64,000 nucleotides of DNA from positions 792,727-856,726 of the forward strand of contig NZ_OY760438.1 of assembly GCF_963663625.1 (NCBI RefSeq), read 5' to 3'. Position numbers and translations under genes: made by a program. How positions within the stretch are numbered: position 1 is the stretch's first letter; each line of letters begins with the position of its first letter. Under the pieces are notes generated by a model. It saw only the letters and a list, made by a program, of their open reading frames with translations, was not told the DNA's origin and made no database searches. Origin of the DNA: an uncultured Ilyobacter sp. Its GTDB lineage: Bacteria; Fusobacteriota; Fusobacteriia; Fusobacteriales; Fusobacteriaceae. Positions 1 through 8,501 of this stretch are shown here, one piece after another.

Positions 1-122
1 TGTGCTCTCCTGGTGGGACAACTATAGAGGCCGTGAAAGTTCTGGAAGAAGAAGGATTCAGAAACTCTGTAATAAAGGCTGTGGAAGCCTGTGCAAAAAA
101 ATCAAAGATGATGAGTAAATAA
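1..122 (+). CDS. proC: Pyrroline-5-carboxylate reductase, C-terminal end (partial)
   Basis: Only the last 39 codons are present and the gene begins left of the window. In the frame starting at base 3 the protein begins CSPGGTTIEAVKVLEEEGFR. The SPGGTT-x-EA stretch and the following helix are the typical end of ProC, which makes proline from pyrroline-5-carboxylate with NAD(P)H. It ends with TAA at 120-122. The assignment rests on the C-terminal dimerisation region alone, since the nucleotide-binding domain is out of view. Confidence 0.8.
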   Translation, partial: CSPGGTTIEAVKVLEEEGFRNSVIKAVEACAKKSKMMSK

Positions 123-314
123 AAATTATTTATTAAATAGTTGATCTAAAGACCTCTCTATATTAACTTTGTGATGTAGGTCTTTTTTTCAACCATTAAT
201 TATATTTTTATTAATTTATAATTAACATTTTTTAACTTGTCATAAGGGCTAAATTATATTATAACTTACTAAGCAGATTTTCTTAATCTCTGATAGATTA
301 TAGGGGGGAACGAC

Positions 315-1439
315 TTGGAAAAGAATATAATTTCCAAAGAAGAATTACAAGACTTTGAAAAAAAAATAAAAGATCAAATCTCAAGATTCAGAACCAAAAA
401 CTTCAAAAATCCTTTAGTCATAATGAATGTAGGTGGAATCACCTCCAATTATAAAATAAAAACTTTCGTCAATAAATTTTTAAATATCTTATCTAAATAT
501 CAATCCTTTGATACAAACTATCACCTCATCCTGGCAACAGAAAAAATTGAAAATATGAAAATTTTTTCGTCATCTTCTAGAATCAAATTCAAAAAATATA
601 TCAATTCCACAAAACCTCAGAACAAAGAGTGCAGTCTTCTAAATCCAATTCATTTTGTAAACACCCTCAGCTTCGAACCGGATATTATTTTTATATTTAG
701 TATGTCTAGAAACAAAGACTGTCTAAATGACAGCACTGAACTGAGGGATGATTTTTTAAACATCTCAAAAAGATTGGTTTGGATAGTTCCAGAAGACTAT
801 GCTGATGAATTTGCAAACCTTGACCCCCATATTATTGGTCAAAAAAAATACTTAGAGATCAGCACAGAGTCCCAATGGGATAAAGTTGATATTTTCCAAA
901 GAGCATTGACACTGGCTACAAAAGCCCACAAAAGCCAATGTAGAAAAGGAACAACAACTCCATATATTGTCCATCCTGTTATGGTGGCTATGATGCTAAG
1001 AGAAGAAGGATGCCCGGAACACCTTATTCTTTCAGCCCTTCTCCACGATACCATTGAGGATTCACATGTCTCCTATGAAGATATTAGGACAAAATTTGGC
1101 AAAAATGTCGCAAAAATAGTCTTGAATCTTTCAGATAAGGATAAAAGCCTTCCTTGGGAGATAAGAAAGCAGAGAGAGGTCCATTTCTTGAAAACAGAGG
1201 CTACCCCCGAGGAAATAATCGTTGCATGTGCAGATAAATTTCACAATATTTCATGCATCAGTGCAGATTACAAATTGGCTGGAAATCATGTGTGGAAAAG
1301 ATTTAACGCTCCAAAAGAAAAACAAAGATGGTATTATCACGAGCTTTTAAATGTTTTTCAAAAGAGATCTAAAATACTAGAAAATCTTTTAATCTATGAA
1401 AAATTCAAGAACAAAGTCTATGAAGTTTTCCCGGAGTAA
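315..1439 (+). CDS. HD-domain hydrolase, RelA/SpoT hydrolase-like, with unknown N-terminal half
   Basis: A 374-residue protein starting with TTG 6-7 bases after a GGGGGG ribosome site. The C-terminal half (about residues 195-345) is an HD metal-dependent phosphohydrolase of the ppGpp-hydrolase type: TPYIVHPVMVA near residue 217, LLHDTIEDS near 241 and ACADKFHNIS near 300, where SpoT family members have KLADRLHN. There is no ppGpp synthetase domain. The first ~190 residues are Lys/Asn-rich and I do not recognise them. Cleavage of (p)ppGpp or a related nucleotide is inferred from the family. It is a single gene followed by its own terminator. Confidence 0.7.
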   Translation: MEKNIISKEELQDFEKKIKDQISRFRTKNFKNPLVIMNVGGITSNYKIKTFVNKFLNILSKYQSFDTNYHLILATEKIENMKIFSSSSRIKFKKYINSTKPQNKECSLLNPIHFVNTLSFEPDIIFIFSMSRNKDCLNDSTELRDDFLNISKRLVWIVPEDYADEFANLDPHIIGQKKYLEISTESQWDKVDIFQRALTLATKAHKSQCRKGTTTPYIVHPVMVAMMLREEGCPEHLILSALLHDTIEDSHVSYEDIRTKFGKNVAKIVLNLSDKDKSLPWEIRKQREVHFLKTEATPEEIIVACADKFHNISCISADYKLAGNHVWKRFNAPKEKQRWYYHELLNVFQKRSKILENLLIYEKFKNKVYEVFPE

Positions 1440-1453
1440 CTTTCCGGGTTTTT
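1430..1453 (+). terminator. Terminator of the HD-hydrolase gene
   Basis: A CCCGGA / TCCGGG stem with a short loop, followed by TTTTTT. It overlaps the stop codon of the upstream gene. Confidence 0.75.
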
Positions 1454-1546
1454 TATCTTGTAACACAATAAAAATTCTATTGTGGAATTTTAGGCTCATT
1501 TTAGATATACTGTTTTTAAAAATCAAATTTTTTACAAGGAGACTTT

Positions 1547-2113
1547 ATGATTTTATGGGAAATTTTTTGGTCGTTTTTTAAAATAGGAGCAGTTACTTTT
1601 GGAGGAGGATATGCAATGATTCCCCTCATAGAAAAAGAGATGATTACAAATAAAAAATGGATAGATGAAGAGGAGCTCTTAGAAATAATAGCCATAGCCC
1701 AGATGACTCCAGGGGTTATTGCCATAAACACCGCCACATTCGTAGGAAGAAAAGCCGGCGGAATAAAGGGGGCGCTTATAGCTTCAGTTGCCGTGGTTCT
1801 CCCGTCTTTATTTGTCATATCAGTAATAGTAACTTTTCTTTCTGGAAGCTTTGACACCATCTTAGTACAAAAATTCCTCACAGGAGTCAGAGGAGGACTA
1901 CTGGCTCTCATGGCACACTCTTTGCTCAGACTCTTCAGATCCGGAGCAAATAACATAGTTGGAATAGCTCTCCTAGCAGTAACCCTTATAACACTTATAT
2001 TCTCTATTTTATCTCCAATAAACCTGATTATTTTTGGATCTGTAACAGGAATTATGTTATACAGGTTTTTTCCTAGATTCACTTTAAAATATCTTGGCGG
2101 TGATAAAAAATGA
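1547..2113 (+). CDS. chrA: Chromate transporter family protein, first half-size subunit
   Basis: A 188-residue membrane protein of the short-chain ChrA type. Near the N-terminus it has FKIGAVTFGGGYAMIPLIE, followed by the conserved MTPGVIAINTATFVG stretch near residue 62, then hydrophobic segments. It starts at ATG after an AAGGAGAC site. Its stop overlaps the ATG of the next gene (ATGA), and that gene encodes a paralogous half. Short ChrA proteins are normally made as such pairs, and the two probably act together in the inner membrane. Chromate or sulfate transport is inferred from the family; the natural substrate here is unknown. Confidence 0.85.
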   Translation: MILWEIFWSFFKIGAVTFGGGYAMIPLIEKEMITNKKWIDEEELLEIIAIAQMTPGVIAINTATFVGRKAGGIKGALIASVAVVLPSLFVISVIVTFLSGSFDTILVQKFLTGVRGGLLALMAHSLLRLFRSGANNIVGIALLAVTLITLIFSILSPINLIIFGSVTGIMLYRFFPRFTLKYLGGDKK

Positions 2114-2640
2114 TCTACTTTACTTTATTTTTTACTTTTTTCAAAATTGGTCTTTTTACCTTTGGCGGTGGACTGGCTATGCTTCCTCTTATTCAGGAGG
2201 AACTCCTAAGAAGAAACTGGATGACTGTTCCGCAGTTTTTGGACCTTGTATCAATAGCACAGATAACTCCAGGAGCCATTGGGGTAAACTCTGCTACATA
2301 TGTTGGAAACAAACTCTGTGGATTTTGGGGTGGGGTCATTGCAACTGCAGGGGTGATTACACCATCTATAATTATAATTCTCATACTTTCTGCCATCCTT
2401 ATAAAATTAAAGGGAAATGTATATAAAGATGCATTCTTTTTTGGTATTAAACCTATTACTGTAGGACTCATAGCCTATGCAGGCTACACCATCGCTAAGG
2501 ACACATACTTCATCAGAAATCAAATCAGTATAGGGGCTATCTCAATCTCAATTTTAGCATTTATTATCCTCCATAAATACAAGACAAATCCAGTTTACAT
2601 TGTTTTTATCTCAGCTGTAGCAGGAATGATTCTCTTATAA
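2110..2640 (+). CDS. chrA: Chromate transporter family protein, second half-size subunit
   Basis: A 176-residue partner of the preceding gene, with the same signature layout: FKIGLFTFGGGLAMLPLIQ at the N-terminus and ITPGAIGVNSATYVG near residue 55, followed by membrane segments. The four-base ATGA overlap suggests translational coupling and a heteromeric transporter. The pair has its own terminator after the stop and forms a two-gene operon. Confidence 0.85.
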   Translation: MIYFTLFFTFFKIGLFTFGGGLAMLPLIQEELLRRNWMTVPQFLDLVSIAQITPGAIGVNSATYVGNKLCGFWGGVIATAGVITPSIIIILILSAILIKLKGNVYKDAFFFGIKPITVGLIAYAGYTIAKDTYFIRNQISIGAISISILAFIILHKYKTNPVYIVFISAVAGMILL

Positions 2641-2655
2641 AGTTTATTTATAAAA

Positions 2656-2699
2656 GAAAAAGAGCCTATCACCATCAAAAGGTATAAGCTCTTTTTTTA
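2656..2699. terminator. Bidirectional terminator between chrA pair and phosphoesterase
   Basis: AAAAAGAGC...TAT pairs with ATA-GCTCTTTTTTT, giving A and T runs on the two sides. It can serve the chrA pair on the plus strand and the convergent phosphoesterase on the minus strand. Confidence 0.7.
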
Positions 2700-3431
2700 T
2701 TTATTCTTTTTACCCCTATACACCCCTGTCCTAAGCTCATCTATATAAAACTTTAAGTCTGGTATTTTCTTATCGATGGCATACTGAACGGCTAGTTCTA
2801 TATCATAGGGTACCCTCACAATTGACATAGAAAAAGTTGCCATCTCAAAACTCTTGTATTTACCCTCAATGATTCCGTAGGAGGCCTGAGTCAGCTCAAG
2901 TGGATTACCTACGCTTCCCACATTGAATATCATCTTTTGATCAAAGCACTGGGAATAGGCCCCGTGAATATCTCCGTATATCACTACATCTGAGTCAGAT
3001 TCAGATTCCTCGGGGGCTTCAAAAAGTTCCGTTTTTTCATCATAGGTTGCCGTGGCATGGACTCTTTTGAAAACATCTTTTGGTGAAGCGTGGCATATCC
3101 TAATCAGTTTCCCACTCATGTAAAATTCATGGTATAGGGGAAGGCCTCTGAGATATTCCAATCTTTTATCACCCAGTATTCTCCTGTGCCACAAAACTTC
3201 TTCAAATTCATTGTCTTCCTGCTCTGAGATAAAATACTCCCAGTTTCCCTTGACAACTACCTCGCACTTTTTCCTTACAATATCAACTGCTTCACAAGAA
3301 TCCGGACCTTTTCCTGCTAGATCCCCGAGACAAAATATTCTAGATATTTTTTTATCCTCTATATCTTTTAAAACAGCTTCCAGAGCAGGTATATTTCCAT
3401 GAATATCTGATATGACAGCTATTTTATCCAT
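2697..3431 (-). CDS. Calcineurin-like metallophosphoesterase
   Basis: A 244-residue protein with the metallophosphoesterase motifs in order: ISDIHGN (residues 7-13), CLGDLAGKGP (34-43), GNWE (~62-65), CHASP (~113-117) and YGDIHGAY (~151-158), close in layout to the YfcE/diadenosine-tetraphosphatase-like group. It probably hydrolyses a phosphodiester or pyrophosphate using a two-metal centre. The last ~40 residues, after NVGSVGNP, form a short C-terminal extension. It is a single gene facing the chrA pair. The substrate cannot be told from sequence. Confidence 0.8.
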   Translation of the reverse strand: MDKIAVISDIHGNIPALEAVLKDIEDKKISRIFCLGDLAGKGPDSCEAVDIVRKKCEVVVKGNWEYFISEQEDNEFEEVLWHRRILGDKRLEYLRGLPLYHEFYMSGKLIRICHASPKDVFKRVHATATYDEKTELFEAPEESESDSDVVIYGDIHGAYSQCFDQKMIFNVGSVGNPLELTQASYGIIEGKYKSFEMATFSMSIVRVPYDIELAVQYAIDKKIPDLKFYIDELRTGVYRGKKNK

Positions 3432-3571
3432 TCCATATCTCCTTTAAAAATTCTTTTTAAAAATCCTGTATTATAATCTATTATAATCCATTTTTTTTAT
3501 TCTGTATATTAGAAAGAGTTTTTTCAAATCCAAAATAAGTCATTATCCTAATACTCACAATAAGTTTTACA

Positions 3572-3600
3572 TTGTAAATTTTACAAAACAATTGTATAAT
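3572..3600 (+). promoter_or_regulatory. Predicted promoter of cvfB
   Basis: TTGTAA at 3572-3577 and a perfect TATAAT at 3595-3600 with a 17-base spacer, about 30 bases upstream of the cvfB start codon. The spacing and -10 match the vegetative sigma consensus. Confidence 0.6.
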
Positions 3601-3631
3601 ATAGGGTATTTGTTATTCAAAGGAGTGTAAT

Positions 3632-4471
3632 ATGATAAAAATAGGAAAAAGACAAAAAATGAGAGTTAATAATATTGCTAGTATCGGTGTTTATATGGAT
3701 GCTGAGACAGACAATCCAAAAGATAATATCCTTTTACCTAATAATGAGATTGAAAATATGGAGGTAGCACCTGGAGATTACCTTGATGTCTTTATATACC
3801 GTGATTCTGAGGACAGGCTTATCGCTACACTTAGAAAAACCTATGCGGTTGTGGGAGCACTCTCAAAACTCGAAGTTGTTGATATCACTGAAATAGGAGC
3901 TTTCCTAGACTGGGGACTCAACAAAGATATCCTGCTTCCAAGAGGTCAGGAAGAAGGGAAATTAAAACTAGGAAACAAATATCTAGTGGGTCTCTATGAA
4001 GATAAAAAAGGAAGACTTTCTGCTACTATGCAGATTTATAAATTCCTTATGCCTTGCAATGACTACAAGGCAAATGATCTTGTTTCAGCTACAGTCTACA
4101 GGATTCAAAAAGATATCGGTGTTTTTGTAGCTGTAGACGACAGATATTTTGGACTCATTCCAAAAAGTGAATGTTATGAAGAATATGATGTAGGACAAGA
4201 ATTAGAACTTAGAGTAATCAGAGTAAGAGAAGACGGTAAACTTGATCTCAGTCCTAGGGCACTTCTGCACCAGCAGATGGACAAAGATGCTGAAAAGCTT
4301 CTTGAAAAAATGAAACTCTACAGAAATATATTTCCGTTAAATGATAAGAGCTCGCCGGAAAAGATCGAAAAAATGCTCGGCATGAGTAAAAAGGCCTTTA
4401 AAAGAGCCATGGGAAGTCTTCTGAAAAGTGGTCTTGTGACAAAAACAGAAGATGGTTTTAAAATCAAGTAA
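3632..4471 (+). CDS. cvfB: CvfB/YitL-type S1 RNA-binding protein
   Basis: A 279-residue protein of the conserved virulence factor B family: tandem S1-like OB folds followed by a C-terminal winged helix (about 225-279, ending near KRAMGSLLKSGLVTKTEDGF). Conserved S1 features include the ITEIGAFLDWGLNKDILLP segment (residues ~84-102) and the IGVFVAVDDRYFGLIPKSE segment (~162-180). In Gram-positive relatives the family binds RNA and affects expression of secreted factors; its role here is inferred only as an RNA-binding regulator. ATG follows an AAGGAG site with good spacing. Confidence 0.85.
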   Translation: MIKIGKRQKMRVNNIASIGVYMDAETDNPKDNILLPNNEIENMEVAPGDYLDVFIYRDSEDRLIATLRKTYAVVGALSKLEVVDITEIGAFLDWGLNKDILLPRGQEEGKLKLGNKYLVGLYEDKKGRLSATMQIYKFLMPCNDYKANDLVSATVYRIQKDIGVFVAVDDRYFGLIPKSECYEEYDVGQELELRVIRVREDGKLDLSPRALLHQQMDKDAEKLLEKMKLYRNIFPLNDKSSPEKIEKMLGMSKKAFKRAMGSLLKSGLVTKTEDGFKIK

Positions 4472-4498
4472 TAAGTAATATCAAATACGTTCAATTTA

Positions 4499-4532
4499 AA
4501 AGACCGTCTGATTATACAGACGGTCTTTTTTA
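4499..4532. terminator. Bidirectional terminator
   Basis: A perfect 10-base stem AGACCGTCTG-attata-CAGACGGTCT flanked by A and T runs, placed between the convergent cvfB and RseC-like genes. Confidence 0.85.
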
Positions 4533-4937
4533 TAGCCTTTTTATTATTTTCATATTTTTTTTTATAAGTTTTTTTCCTCTGCTCGTATCAAAATATCTCA
4601 TTAAATAAAAGGCTCCGACCAGAAAAAGAAAACTTACAAATATCCCTAGTCCCTCTCCTGCACCCAAAAATTGTGCTGTCAAATAGCCTAAAATCATAAA
4701 AAGCGGAGGCACAACATAGAGAAAAAGTCCTAAAGAATATACAGAACCGTCTTGCATTTCCAATAAAACTCTGTCTCCTGGATCAACAGGAAAATCCGGC
4801 ATGTCTACCTCTATAACAAATTTATCTTCCTTCACCTTGCATTTCCCACAGCTTCCGCACCCACCTTTATGTGCCGGCTTTACATTTACAAAGGCTGTAT
4901 CATCTTCAATTTTCAGAATTATCCCCTCTTTTTTCAT
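4530..4937 (-). CDS. RseC/MucC-like SoxR-reducing-system membrane protein
   Basis: A 135-residue protein with an N-terminal Cys cluster (GGCGSCGKCKV, about residues 26-36) in a small beta domain, then two membrane segments (about 72-95 and 98-116) and a basic C-terminus. This is the RseC/MucC layout; relatives occur with Rnf electron-transport genes or modulate sigma-E. A GTG nine bases further upstream lies inside the AGAGG ribosome site, so the ATG at 4937 is the likelier start. No rnf genes are nearby, so the partner is unknown. Confidence 0.75.
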   Translation of the reverse strand: MKKEGIILKIEDDTAFVNVKPAHKGGCGSCGKCKVKEDKFVIEVDMPDFPVDPGDRVLLEMQDGSVYSLGLFLYVVPPLFMILGYLTAQFLGAGEGLGIFVSFLFLVGAFYLMRYFDTSRGKKLIKKNMKIIKRL

Positions 4938-5025
4938 AAAAAACACCTCTTTTTAAAACCATAAAAATAAATTTTTTTATCTTTTTTATATTACAGCAGT
5001 CAAGTTCTTTATCCAAGAGCTTTTC

Positions 5026-5307
5026 TTAATTAGCATTACTAATTTTCTTAAAAATTTTAGAAAAAATCCCATCTTTTTTCTTCTCAGAAGGTTCCCTGTC
5101 ATCTATGTCCTCTATAGATATCACAGTGTATCCCTCTTTTTCTATGGCTTCCTTCAGAATATTTTCAGGGGCTGTGCCATTTACTATAGCCTCCTTTTCC
5201 TTCAATATTACCTTTACCTCACTTATCCCCTCTACACTCTTCAGAGCCTTACTGACAGCATTTACGCAGTGATCACACATCATGCCTTCTATTTTTATTC
5301 TCTTCAT
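5026..5307 (-). CDS. Heavy-metal-associated domain protein (CopZ-like) with C-terminal tail
   Basis: 93 residues. Residues 1-67 are an HMA ferredoxin-like fold with the metal-binding loop GMMCDHC (residues 8-14), as in copper chaperones and the N-termini of copper ATPases. An unusual charged tail of ~25 residues (SEKKKDGIFSKIFKKISNAN) follows and could form a basic helix that contacts membrane or partner. It probably binds Cu(I). No copper ATPase is adjacent. It starts with ATG after AGGAGG. Confidence 0.8.
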   Translation of the reverse strand: MKRIKIEGMMCDHCVNAVSKALKSVEGISEVKVILKEKEAIVNGTAPENILKEAIEKEGYTVISIEDIDDREPSEKKKDGIFSKIFKKISNAN

Positions 5308-5431
5308 ATCCTTAACCTCCTGCTTATATTATTTTCCACCCTTGTTCATTATACCCTCATATCCTATTTAAAGTAAATTAAACCAAAACAGTAATATCCC
5401 AGAAATGAAAAAAGCCCAGAATAAACTAGGC

Positions 5432-6148
5432 TTATAAGACTTCTACGTCTGCAGATACCCTGTAGACTATATCTTTTCTTTCTATTATTATCTCGGTTTT
5501 TTCCTTTAGACTTTCATCTGATTTGATCTCTTTAAAAAGTTCTTTAGAAGGATTCACTGCCCTTGGATTTCCAACTATTTTCAACATGCTGAGATCCCCT
5601 TTTGTATCTCCGTAGGCAAAGCATTCATCTAAATTCAAGTCATATTTTTCTTTAAAATGTTCTATGGCCTTTATCTTGTTTTCAGAATCCCACATAGGTG
5701 ATATCTCTCCTGAAAATTTGCCATCTTCTGCATAATATTTTGTTCCGCAGTAGTCATCAGCCTTCCATTTTTCGGCCATTCTAGAAACCAAGAAGTCCGG
5801 ACTCCCAGATATGAAAATGACCTTATCCCCTCTCTCTTTATGGAATTTAATCATATTTCTGGTATAAGTATACACCCTATTCCCCTTCAGATCCATCACC
5901 TGGTCTGATACAAAGTCATTATATTTCAAGGATATCCCCTTTATAGCTTCTACATAAGTATCTGCAAGTCCCATGAGATATTTATCATAATCCCCTGTCC
6001 TTTCATCCCACTGCTTAAAACTATTTTTTACCCTGTCCTCATACATCTGAATATTCAAGAGTTCATACTTTATGAGTTTCTTAAAATGCTCGATAAGGAG
6101 AGAATTTCTGTATATGGTACCATCAATATCAAAAAATGCTGCTGTCAT
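5432..6148 (-). CDS. HAD-superfamily hydrolase, subfamily IB (SerB-like)
   Basis: A 238-residue protein with HAD motif I FFDIDGTIY (residues 5-13), motif II ISGSP near residue 112, and motifs III/IV in CFAYGDTKGDLSMLKIVG (~177-193). The alpha-helical cap placed between motifs I and II is typical of subclass IB phosphatases, which include phosphoserine phosphatase and lipid-linked phosphatases. The exact phosphoester is unknown. It is a single gene on the minus strand. Confidence 0.8.
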   Translation of the reverse strand: MTAAFFDIDGTIYRNSLLIEHFKKLIKYELLNIQMYEDRVKNSFKQWDERTGDYDKYLMGLADTYVEAIKGISLKYNDFVSDQVMDLKGNRVYTYTRNMIKFHKERGDKVIFISGSPDFLVSRMAEKWKADDYCGTKYYAEDGKFSGEISPMWDSENKIKAIEHFKEKYDLNLDECFAYGDTKGDLSMLKIVGNPRAVNPSKELFKEIKSDESLKEKTEIIIERKDIVYRVSADVEVL

Positions 6149-6294
6149 AGTGTGTCCCCCTCTATAATTCTAGTTAATATATTAGATATGAATAAATATT
6201 AAAATTCCTTTAAATTTATAGTGAAAATCTATCATCTATATGTTATCATTAATTAAGCTCCTTTTGGAGAAATATTTTATGATGAGGTGTTTTA

Positions 6295-6759
6295 ATGAAA
6301 ATAGAAGAGAGCAAAGTCGTAGTTTTAGATTTTATCCTTACTGATGAAGACGGAAATATTCTAGAAGATACAAAAGAGGTTGGACCTTTTGCATATATCC
6401 AAGGTTTTGGAGATTTCATTCCAAAAATAGAGGAGATTTTAGAGGGAAAAACCGAGGGATTCCAATCAAAAATAATAGTATCTCCTGAAGAGGGATACGG
6501 TGAATACGACGAAGAACTTATTTCTGAAATGTCTAAAGAAGATTTTTCGGAATTTGATGATATCTATGAAGGGCTAGATTTTCAGGCTGAAACAGATGAA
6601 GGACTTATGGAATTCGTTATAAAATCAATCGAAGATGATGTTGTTCTAGTAGACGGAAACCATCCTTTCGCAGGTAAAAATCTTACATTTGATCTTAAAG
6701 TAACAGAGGTCAGAGACGCCTCAGAAGAGGAATTAGAGCACGGTCACGTCCACTTCTAA
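6295..6759 (+). CDS. slyD: SlyD-like FKBP peptidyl-prolyl isomerase
   Basis: 154 residues with the SlyD arrangement: an FKBP half (VVLDFILTDEDGNILEDT, then YIQGFGDFIPKIEEIL), an inserted IF-type chaperone flap (about 70-125), and FKBP resumption at GNHPFAGKNLTFDLKVTEV (~120-140). It ends GHVHF, a very short remnant of the His-rich metal-binding tail of enterobacterial SlyD. Cis-trans prolyl isomerase and chaperone activity in the cytoplasm is expected. The protein is very acidic. It is a single gene followed by a strong terminator. Confidence 0.85.
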   Translation: MKIEESKVVVLDFILTDEDGNILEDTKEVGPFAYIQGFGDFIPKIEEILEGKTEGFQSKIIVSPEEGYGEYDEELISEMSKEDFSEFDDIYEGLDFQAETDEGLMEFVIKSIEDDVVLVDGNHPFAGKNLTFDLKVTEVRDASEEELEHGHVHF

Positions 6760-6797
6760 TTAAAATATAAAAAAAACAGGTTGTAGCTTTAAACTGT

Positions 6798-6846
6798 AAC
6801 CATGAAACTGGACACTTAAAAAAGTGTCTGTTTCATGGTTTTTTTA
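6798..6846 (+). terminator. Terminator after slyD
   Basis: A long stem, AACCATGAAAC-t-GGACACTT pairing with AAGTGTC-t-GTTTCATGGTT, followed by a T run. Confidence 0.85.
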
Positions 6847-6942
6847 TATAATTTTTTTAATTAAAATAACTTTTTTAGAGGATTACTCCACCCTACAGAA
6901 TATATTTAATTATAATACCATAAGTAAAAAGGAGGAAATTCT

Positions 6943-8403
6943 ATGTCTGATTTTAAAAGTATGTTTCAGTTTACTTTATCTAGTCAGTTGCTTACAATTG
7001 TCGGAGTAATTCTGATAGTTGTCGTAGGTCTCGGTATCGCTTCGTTTATCGCAAAAAAAATAGGTGCTCTTATCAGTAAGTCCAAATTTATACAAGGTAA
7101 AATTTCCGAAGACAAAAAAGAACAGTCGCAGGTGTTCTTCAATATTCTCGTAAAGGCCATCTATTATCTAATTGTTATCTTCATTATTATTGCTGCGGCT
7201 GAAAAGCTAGGACTCGGTAAATTTACAGAGCCTCTCACAGGATTTTTAAACTCTATCTTTTTATACATGCCTAATATTCTAGGTGGGGTATTCCTTCTTA
7301 TTATCACCTTGATATTTGCAAAATTAGGTAAATACTTTACGGTGAAAATTTTTGACAAAATAGAACTTGATAAAAAATTAAAGGTTGGGGAGGGAACATC
7401 TGTAACAAAAATTTTAGGTGATGTTGTATACCTAATTATATTCTTAATATTTTTACCAGGTGTCCTTTCTGCATTAAAGTTAGACGGAATATTAGAACCT
7501 GTCACAAACATGCTGAGCAAGCTACTGGAACAGCTTCCAAATATCCTTGCAGCAGGAATTTTCCTTGTTCTTGGTTGGTTTATCGCCTATAAGATAAGAG
7601 AGATACTTACTGGCATATTAGAATCTTTCAACCTAAATGAAAGATTAAAAATCGACGGTAAAAAAGTATTTGAAGGGAATCTAAGTAAAATCATAGCAAA
7701 TATAATATATATTCTTATCTTAATACCTGTTATATCTGCATCTCTCAGTTACATAGGTTTACAGTATATTACAGAACCTGTAGTGATGATGATCAACGTG
7801 ATATTCAGCTATCTACCTAGAATTGCCGGAGTTGTAATTATTCTTCTGGTGGCTACTTTCTTTGCAAAACTTATTGAAGGAATAATTACAAATATTCTTA
7901 AGGGACTCCACTTTGACTCACACCTAGAAAAGACAGGACTCAAGGCTAAAGAAGACTCCTACTCAAAACTAGCTGGAAAAGCGGTAAAAATCACTATTAT
8001 TTACCTTGCTGTTATCCAGTCTATCGACATACTAGAATTCACTGTATTAAAGGATCTAAGCAGTAGTCTAACTGTTCTTTTAGGAAAAATTTTCCTAGGA
8101 GTATTGATAATAGCCATAGGTGTTTATATTTCTAGCTTCGCTTCTGATATTATCAAAAAATCTGAAATAAAAGGCAAAGATTGTCTGGCTGCTCTCTCAA
8201 GAATAGCCATAATTATATTTGTAGGGGCCATGGGTTTAAGACAGATGGGAATTGCAAATGAGATCATAAATATGGCCTTTGGATTTACAATAGGGGCTAT
8301 TGCCATATCTCTAGCTATTGCCTTTGGTATAGGGGGTAGAGATATTGCAGCTAAAAAACTCGAAGAATTAGACAAAAAATGGAATGAAAAAGATGAACAG
8401 TAA
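6943..8403 (+). CDS. Conserved-TM-helix (CMDR) mechanosensitive-channel-like protein
   Basis: A 486-residue integral membrane protein built of repeated hydrophobic hairpins. The pattern is a long hydrophobic helix followed by a segment like FTEPLTGFLNSIFLYMPNILGG (split here at residues ~88-109), and it recurs near ~190 (VTNMLSKLLEQLPNILAAG) and ~285 (VVMMINVIFSYLPRIAGV). This is the conserved TM-helix repeat family found in small-conductance mechanosensitive channel relatives. The C-terminal segment GAIAISLAIAFGIGGRDIAAKKLEE resembles the MscS pore-to-beta junction but no MscS beta domain follows. A true MscS gene lies ~700 bases downstream. Function in osmotic tension relief is inferred. 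Confidence 0.75.
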   Translation: MSDFKSMFQFTLSSQLLTIVGVILIVVVGLGIASFIAKKIGALISKSKFIQGKISEDKKEQSQVFFNILVKAIYYLIVIFIIIAAAEKLGLGKFTEPLTGFLNSIFLYMPNILGGVFLLIITLIFAKLGKYFTVKIFDKIELDKKLKVGEGTSVTKILGDVVYLIIFLIFLPGVLSALKLDGILEPVTNMLSKLLEQLPNILAAGIFLVLGWFIAYKIREILTGILESFNLNERLKIDGKKVFEGNLSKIIANIIYILILIPVISASLSYIGLQYITEPVVMMINVIFSYLPRIAGVVIILLVATFFAKLIEGIITNILKGLHFDSHLEKTGLKAKEDSYSKLAGKAVKITIIYLAVIQSIDILEFTVLKDLSSSLTVLLGKIFLGVLIIAIGVYISSFASDIIKKSEIKGKDCLAALSRIAIIIFVGAMGLRQMGIANEIINMAFGFTIGAIAISLAIAFGIGGRDIAAKKLEELDKKWNEKDEQ

Positions 8404-8420
8404 ATAAAATCTTAGTCAAA

Positions 8421-8473
8421 ATAATGGAGCCATCCTAAGTTTTAAATTTCTTAGGGAGCTCCATTTTATTTTT
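8421..8473 (+). terminator. Terminator of the TM-helix-repeat gene
   Basis: AATGGAGC...CCTAAG pairs with CTTAGG...GCTCCATT, followed by a T-rich run. Confidence 0.75.
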
Positions 8474-8501
8474 TTGAAACTATTATATCTTTCAGAATTT
8501 C

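Noticed and set aside
6824..7009. 61-codon plus-strand frame before the TM-helix-repeat gene
   Set aside because: It begins inside the slyD terminator region and overlaps the next gene out of frame, with no ribosome site.
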